A stretch of DNA of 10,159 nt. Source: Desulfobacterales bacterium (GTDB lineage: Bacteria > Desulfobacterota > Desulfobacteria > Desulfobacterales > SpSt-501). Position numbers and translations under genes: made by a program. This document shows, piece after piece, positions 5,529 through 10,159 of this stretch; positions within the stretch are counted from its first letter, which is position 1; each line of letters starts with the position of its first letter. The notes under the pieces were generated by a model. That model saw only the letters and a list, made by a program, of their open reading frames with translations. It had not been told where the DNA came from and ran no database searches. The stretch is taken from NCBI GenBank assembly GCA_025454275.1, contig JALOOS010000029.1:1-10159 (forward strand), given 5' to 3'.

Positions 5529-6095
5529 ATGGCCCGATCCAACTCGCCGAGCGGCCGGCACCGGCCGGCCGCCGCCGCGCGTCCGGCGCCCGCGGCGGAC
5601 GAACGGAACGTCGTCGCCACGGCGCAGGCGCTGGCCGAGGCCCTCTGCGATGCTCAGGGCCTGGAGCTTGTCCACGTCGAATTTCTGCGCGACCGGGGCG
5701 GCCGCGTCCTGCGGCTTTTCATCGACAAGACCGGCGGGGTCACGCTCGAAGACTGCGCCGCGGTCAGCCGCGAATTGGGGGATGTGCTCGACGTGCACCT
5801 GCCCGACATCGGGCGCTATCACCTGGAGGTCTCCTCCCCCGGTGTCAACCGGCCGCTCGCGCGGGAGAGGGACTTCGATCGTTTCAAAGGGCATGCGGCC
5901 CGGATCCGGACCCTGCGCCCGATCGACGGACAGCGGACCTTCACCGGCATTCTGGCCGGAGTCTCCGGCCGCGCCGTCCTTCTGGCCAGGGGCGAGAGCA
6001 CCGTGGCCCTGCCGATCGAGGATATCGCGAAGGCACAGCTCGTCAACTATATGGAGATACCCCATGCTGATGTCGGAAATCAAACGGGTCGTTGA
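5529..6095 (+). CDS. rimP: Ribosome maturation factor RimP
   Basis: RimP acts in 30S subunit maturation. The product has 188 residues, longer than E. coli RimP (about 150). The extra length is mainly a 25-residue Ala/Pro/Arg-rich N-terminal extension of unknown role. The N-terminal RimP domain follows (ALAEALCDAQGLELVHVEFLRDRGGRVLRLFIDK) with the hallmark EVSSPGVNRPL at residues 100-110, then the SH3-like C-terminal domain. ATG 5529 is the only usable in-frame start: an in-frame stop lies at 5511-5513 and no other clear start codon precedes the conserved domain. Its ribosome binding site is poor (GAGG 13 bases upstream). The 3' end overlaps nusA by 32 bases, implying translational coupling. 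It is the first gene of the rimP-nusA-infB operon, just after an intrinsic terminator. Confidence 0.94.
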   Translation: MARSNSPSGRHRPAAAARPAPAADERNVVATAQALAEALCDAQGLELVHVEFLRDRGGRVLRLFIDKTGGVTLEDCAAVSRELGDVLDVHLPDIGRYHLEVSSPGVNRPLARERDFDRFKGHAARIRTLRPIDGQRTFTGILAGVSGRAVLLARGESTVALPIEDIAKAQLVNYMEIPHADVGNQTGR

Positions 6096-7479
6096 ACAGG
6101 TCAGCCGGGACAAGGGCATTGATCGGCAGGTGCTCATCAAGGCCCTGGAAGAGGCGTTGAAATCCGCCGCCCGCAAAAAATACGGTCCCCGCATCGAAAT
6201 CGAGGTGAAGTACAGCGAGGAGAGCGGCGACCTCGAAGTCTTCCAGTTCAAAGAGGTGGCCGAGGTGGTCGAAGATCCCATGCTCCAGATCAGTCTCGAG
6301 GAGGGCCGCTTGCTCGACGAGGAATGCGAGATCGGGGACAGCCTGGGGACCCAGATGGACACCACCACCTTCGGGCGGATCGCGGCCCAGTCGGCCAAGC
6401 AGGTCATCATCCAGAAATTGAAGGACGCCGAGAAAGAAGCGGTCTACGCCGGCTTCATCGGCCGCAAAGGCGAGATCATCAACGGCATCGTCCAACGGAT
6501 CGACCGCGGGGACATCATCGTCAACCTCGGCCAGACCGAAGCGGTGCTGCCGCTGCGCGAGCAGGTGCCCAAAGAGAGCTACCGCCGCGGCGACCGCATC
6601 CGGGCCATGATCCTGGAGGTCATGCAGGAGTCGCGCGGGCCGCAGATCGTCCTTTCGCGGACCCATCCGAATTTCCTGATGACCCTCTTTCGCACGGAGG
6701 TGCCGGAGATCAGCGAAGGCATCGTCTCCATCAAAGGGGCGGCCCGCGAGCCGGGCGTGCGGGCCAAGATCGCCGTCGCCTCCGACAACTCCGACATCGA
6801 CCCGGTGGGGGCCTGCGTGGGCATGAAGGGCAGCCGCGTTCAGAGCGTGGTCCAGGAGCTCAAGGGGGAGAAGATCGACATCATCCCCTGGCACGTCGAC
6901 CAGGCCAAGTTCGTCTGCAACGCCCTGGCACCGGCCGAAATCTCGCGCGTCATCATCGACGAAGACAACCAGTCGATGGAGGTCATCGTGCCCGACGAGT
7001 TTCTCTCGATCGCCATCGGCAAGAAAGGCCAGAACGTGCGGCTGGCCAGCAAACTCACGGGATGGCACCTGGACGTCAAGAGCGAGAGCTCCTACAACCA
7101 GGCCATGCAAAGCGGCTACAATTCCCTGATGGCGCTGCCGGGGGTGGGCATCAGCCTCGCGGATGCCCTCTACGAGAAGGGGTTTTACTCCGCCGAGGAG
7201 ATCGGCAAGGCCGCGGTGGAGGACCTGCTGCAGGTGCGGGGGGTCGATGAGGAAACGGCCCGCAGCCTGATCGCCGCCGGCCAGGCCGCCGCCGAGCAGG
7301 CCGCCCAGGCGGAAGCGGCGCCGGCGGACACCTCCGATCCCGCCGCCGACGCTCCGGCCGCGGCCGACAGCGCCGGTCCGGGCGGGGCGGATGCCGGCCC
7401 GGACGCCCCCCGGGAGGAGGCTCCAGAGGCCCTGGCGCCCGACCCCGGCCGCCCGGCCGCCCCCGAGGAGCAGGTGTAG
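6064..7479 (+). CDS. nusA: Transcription termination/antitermination factor NusA
   Basis: NusA binds RNA polymerase and nascent RNA, modulating pausing, termination and rRNA antitermination. The 471-residue product starts at ATG 6064, supported by GGAG 6053-6056 seven bases upstream; ATG 6070 is a less well placed alternative. Domains: the polymerase-binding N-terminal domain at 1 to about 130; S1 at about 133-200 (GRKGEIINGIVQRIDRGDII); KH1 around DPVGACVGMKGSRV (246-259); KH2 with GKKG at 319-322; and one helix-hairpin-helix unit at about 355-405 (LMALPGVGISLADALYEKG). E. coli NusA ends with two acidic repeat domains. Here only one such unit is followed by a ~60-residue Ala/Pro/Asp/Glu-rich, probably disordered tail. 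The open frame extends far upstream of 6064, but that part overlaps rimP and is not NusA-like. Confidence 0.96.
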   Translation: MLMSEIKRVVEQVSRDKGIDRQVLIKALEEALKSAARKKYGPRIEIEVKYSEESGDLEVFQFKEVAEVVEDPMLQISLEEGRLLDEECEIGDSLGTQMDTTTFGRIAAQSAKQVIIQKLKDAEKEAVYAGFIGRKGEIINGIVQRIDRGDIIVNLGQTEAVLPLREQVPKESYRRGDRIRAMILEVMQESRGPQIVLSRTHPNFLMTLFRTEVPEISEGIVSIKGAAREPGVRAKIAVASDNSDIDPVGACVGMKGSRVQSVVQELKGEKIDIIPWHVDQAKFVCNALAPAEISRVIIDEDNQSMEVIVPDEFLSIAIGKKGQNVRLASKLTGWHLDVKSESSYNQAMQSGYNSLMALPGVGISLADALYEKGFYSAEEIGKAAVEDLLQVRGVDEETARSLIAAGQAAAEQAAQAEAAPADTSDPAADAPAAADSAGPGGADAGPDAPREEAPEALAPDPGRPAAPEEQV

Positions 7480-7544
7480 CCGGCACACGGAAGACACTCA
7501 CCGCCGCCCGATCGTGCGGAAAGGAAGTGCGAGGGAGAACGTTC

Positions 7545-10159
7545 ATGGCGAAAATTCGAGTGTATGAGTTGGCCAGGGAACTCAGTCTGACCAACAAGGC
7601 CCTGATGCAGAAGCTCGTCGGCCTGGAGATTTCAGTCGCCAGCCACATGAGCTCACTGGACGACGATGCCGTCCGGCGCATCAAGGCGGCGCTGTTCGGC
7701 AAAAAGGCGGGCGTCCAGGATGAAACACGGGTCAAGCCGACCGTCATCCGCCGCCGCAAGAAAATAGCCGAGACGCCGGCCGAAGCGCCCGCGGAGGAAG
7801 CGGCGCCGGAGGCGGAACCGGAAACGGCCGCAGCCGCAGAAGCCGAGGCCCATCCGGCCGCCGACGCCGAGGCGGCGCCGCCCGCGGCCGCGGAGGTTGC
7901 GGCCGAACCGGCGGAGGAGGCCGAACCGTCCGAACCGGCGGAGAGCCCTGCGCCGGAGACGCCCGCCGCGGCGGCGGAGCGTATGCCGGCCGCCGAAGCC
8001 GCACCGGCCCCGGTCGAAGAGCTCAAGCGCCCGGGACCGATCGTCCGCAAAATGAAGCGGGACGAGCCGGCCAAGATCATCAAGTTGCCCCCGACGCCCG
8101 TTCCGCAGCCCTCCGAGGGCCCCTCGGCCAAGCCGGCCCTCGTCACGCCGCCGCGGTCCCGGACCGCCCCCGCGCCGGCCGAGGTGGTCCCGGTGCCGGC
8201 GGAGACCGACGGCCGGGACGACAAGAAGCGCAAAAAGAAATCCAAGGCGGAGGAGGCCGAAGCCGGCAAGAAATTCATCAAGAAAAAGATTTCGTTCCGC
8301 ACCAAGGCGGTGGTCGAGGCCGATGAGCTCTACGACGACGTCCGGGCGCGCAAACCCCGCAAGGGCGGCAAGGCGCAGAAAGAGATCGCCGCACACAAGC
8401 CCCAGATCACCGTGGCCAAGGCGATCAAACGCAGGATCAAGATGGATGAAACGATCATGGTGTCGGATCTGGCCAAGCGCATGGGCGTGAAGGCCGGGGA
8501 GATTATCAAAGTGCTCATGGGGATGGGCGTCATGGCCTCCGTCAACCAGGCCATCGACTTCGAAACGGCGACCTTGGTAGCCGCCGAATTCCAGTACGAG
8601 GTCGAACGCTCGAGTTTTGCGGAGGACAACCTGATCCAGAGCGTGGCGGACGCGCCGGAGGCCCTTCTTCCGCGCGCACCGGTGGTCACCATCATGGGAC
8701 ACGTCGACCATGGCAAAACCTCGCTCCTGGACGTCATCCGCAAGACGCGCGTCACCGACACCGAGGCCGGAGGCATCACCCAGCACATCGGCGCCTACCA
8801 CGTGCGCACCGACCGCGGCAGCATCGCTTTCCTGGACACCCCCGGCCACGAGGCCTTTACCGCCATGCGGGCGCGGGGCGCCCGCGTCACCGATATCGTC
8901 GTGCTGGTGGTGGCGGCCGACGACGGGGTCATGCCCCAGACCGTGGAGGCCATCAACCACGCCCGTGCCGCCAACGTCCCCATCATCGTCGCCGTCAACA
9001 AGATCGACAAGCCGGGCGCCGATCCGGAGCGCACCCGGCGCTCGCTCGTGGAACACGGACTGGCCCCGGAAGAGTGGGGCGGGGAGACGATCTTCGTCAA
9101 CGTGTCCGCCAAGCAGGCGACCGGGATCGACCAGCTGCTGGAGATGATCCTGCTGCAGGCCGAAGTGATGGAGCTCAAGGCGAACCCCGACAAGCTCGCC
9201 CGCGGCCATGTGGTCGAGGCCAAGATCGATTCCGGCCGCGGCCCGGTGGCCACGGTGCTCGTAAGCGAAGGTACCCTGCGGGCCGGCGATGCCGTCGTCT
9301 GCGGCGTCCACCACGGCAAGATCCGGGCCATGCTGGATGACCGCGGCCAGGCCCTTCAAACGGCCGGCCCCTCCGTCCCGGTCGAGGTTCTCGGGCTGGC
9401 GGGGGTTCCCATGGCCGGCGACGAGTTCATGGCGGTCCCGGACGAGCGGGCGGCCAAGCAGATCAGCGAGCACCGCATGCAGAAGCAACGCTCCCGCGAC
9501 CTCACGCAGGCGAGCGCCCGCCCCAGCCTGGAGAGCCTCTTCGAGCGGCTGCAGCAGGGCGGAACCAAGGAGCTCAACCTGATCATCAAGGCCGACGTGC
9601 ACGGGTCGATCGAAGCCCTTTCCGACGCCCTGGTCAAGCTCTCCAACGCCGAGGTCAAGGTCAACGTCGTGCATGCGGCCACCGGCACCATCAGCGAATC
9701 CGACGTGTCGCTCGCCGCCGTCTCCCACGCCATCATCATCGGCTTCAACGTCCGCCCGACCTCGAAGGTCCAGGCCCTGGCCGCCGAGGAGAAGGTGGAC
9801 ATGCGCTTCTACAACGTGATCTACGACGTCATCAACGACGTGAAAGGCGCCCTGACCGGCATGATGGCCTCCCGCTTTGAGGAGCACATTCTCGGCTCGG
9901 CCGAGGTGCGCGAGGTCTTCCACATCCCCAAGGTGGGCACCGTGGCCGGCTCCTACGTGACGGATGGCAAAATCGAACGCGGCCGCAGCCTGCGTCTGAT
10001 CCGGGACGGCGTCGTGGTCTTCGAGGGCCGCAACTCGTCTCTGCGCCGCTTCAAGGACGATGCCAAGGAGGTGCCGAGCGGGTACGAGTGCGGCATCGGC
10101 ATCGAGAACTTCAACGACATCAAGGTCGGTGACCGCATCGAGTTCTACTACATGGAGGA
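7545..10159 (+). CDS. infB: Translation initiation factor IF-2, 3' end cut by the window
   Basis: GTPase that brings fMet-tRNA to the 30S complex and drives 50S joining. 871 codons are visible. The last residues, GIENFNDIKVGDRIEFYYMEG, correspond to the family C-terminus, so only a few residues are missing. ATG 7545 follows GGGAG (7533-7537) by 7 bases. Residues 1-50 are an IF2_N domain (MAKIRVYELARELSLTNKAL). Residues about 65-250 are a low-complexity Ala/Pro/Glu linker, then a Lys-rich patch. A second IF2_N-like domain is at about 300-355. The G domain shows GHVDHGKT (385-392), GGITQHIG, DTPGH (431-435), NKID (485-488) and a SAK G5 motif. Domains II, III and the initiator-tRNA-binding C2 domain follow. 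It lies 65 bases after nusA with no ylxR-type gene between. Confidence 0.97.
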   Translation, partial: MAKIRVYELARELSLTNKALMQKLVGLEISVASHMSSLDDDAVRRIKAALFGKKAGVQDETRVKPTVIRRRKKIAETPAEAPAEEAAPEAEPETAAAAEAEAHPAADAEAAPPAAAEVAAEPAEEAEPSEPAESPAPETPAAAAERMPAAEAAPAPVEELKRPGPIVRKMKRDEPAKIIKLPPTPVPQPSEGPSAKPALVTPPRSRTAPAPAEVVPVPAETDGRDDKKRKKKSKAEEAEAGKKFIKKKISFRTKAVVEADELYDDVRARKPRKGGKAQKEIAAHKPQITVAKAIKRRIKMDETIMVSDLAKRMGVKAGEIIKVLMGMGVMASVNQAIDFETATLVAAEFQYEVERSSFAEDNLIQSVADAPEALLPRAPVVTIMGHVDHGKTSLLDVIRKTRVTDTEAGGITQHIGAYHVRTDRGSIAFLDTPGHEAFTAMRARGARVTDIVVLVVAADDGVMPQTVEAINHARAANVPIIVAVNKIDKPGADPERTRRSLVEHGLAPEEWGGETIFVNVSAKQATGIDQLLEMILLQAEVMELKANPDKLARGHVVEAKIDSGRGPVATVLVSEGTLRAGDAVVCGVHHGKIRAMLDDRGQALQTAGPSVPVEVLGLAGVPMAGDEFMAVPDERAAKQISEHRMQKQRSRDLTQASARPSLESLFERLQQGGTKELNLIIKADVHGSIEALSDALVKLSNAEVKVNVVHAATGTISESDVSLAAVSHAIIIGFNVRPTSKVQALAAEEKVDMRFYNVIYDVINDVKGALTGMMASRFEEHILGSAEVREVFHIPKVGTVAGSYVTDGKIERGRSLRLIRDGVVVFEGRNSSLRRFKDDAKEVPSGYECGIGIENFNDIKVGDRIEFYYME

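Noticed and set aside
5464..6063. Upstream extension of the nusA frame
   Set aside because: This part overlaps rimP in another frame and is Arg/Ser/Pro-rich without NusA similarity. NusA homology begins at 6064 with a ribosome binding site.
5217..6410. 397-codon - strand frame spanning the tRNA, rimP and start of nusA
   Set aside because: It crosses a tRNA gene, a promoter and a terminator and is antisense to rimP. No domain is recognisable.
7983..8060. Internal IF2 start giving a shorter isoform as in E. coli
   Set aside because: The internal in-frame ATG at 7983 has GGAG only 3 bases upstream, too close, and the ATG at 8052 has none.
7653..9923. 756-codon open frame on the - strand opposite infB
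   Set aside because: Shadow of the infB frame: His/Gly/Arg/Asp-rich low-information translation, and the + strand encodes full IF2 motifs.

Overview
The window is a GC-rich, densely packed run of translation and transcription housekeeping genes, all on the + strand. Gene content and protein features (PheS with a four-cysteine insert, a MerR-family gene directly after pheT, a long Ala/Pro/Glu-rich IF2 linker) suggest a proteobacterium-like Gram-negative, most likely of the former Deltaproteobacteria (Desulfobacterota). That placement is inferred from protein flavour and gene order. No rRNA or lineage-specific marker is present.

Left part (1-5174): infC (IF3, 5' end outside the window), then rpmI (L35) and rplT (L20), then pheS and pheT (both subunits of phenylalanyl-tRNA synthetase), then a small MerR-family regulator. 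This is the classical infC-rpmI-rplT-pheST order, but ihfA, which often follows pheT in proteobacteria, is absent. Two non-coding structures stand out. A 14-bp hairpin lies just before the rpmI ribosome binding site and is a candidate L20 autoregulation element. A ~125-nt near-perfect palindromic element fills most of the pheS-pheT gap, beginning inside the pheS stop codon.

Middle part (5175-5528): a GC-rich hairpin after merR, a near-consensus promoter, a complete tRNA-Gly(CCC) with encoded CCA, and then a ~130-nt leader ending in a canonical Rho-independent terminator only 30-40 bases before rimP. The arrangement looks like an attenuated leader: the tRNA promoter is the only strong promoter I see, so rimP-nusA-infB may depend on terminator read-through. 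A candidate antiterminator pairing is visible.

Right part (5529-10159): rimP (30S maturation), nusA (transcription elongation/antitermination, overlapping rimP by 32 bases) and infB (IF2, lacking only its last few residues at the window edge). This is the conserved rimP-nusA-infB operon.

Together the genes supply two of the three initiation factors, two large-subunit proteins, one aminoacyl-tRNA synthetase, one tRNA, a ribosome maturation factor and NusA. I see no defence, mobile-gene or secondary-metabolism system. The novelty is in the non-coding elements, not in the genes.
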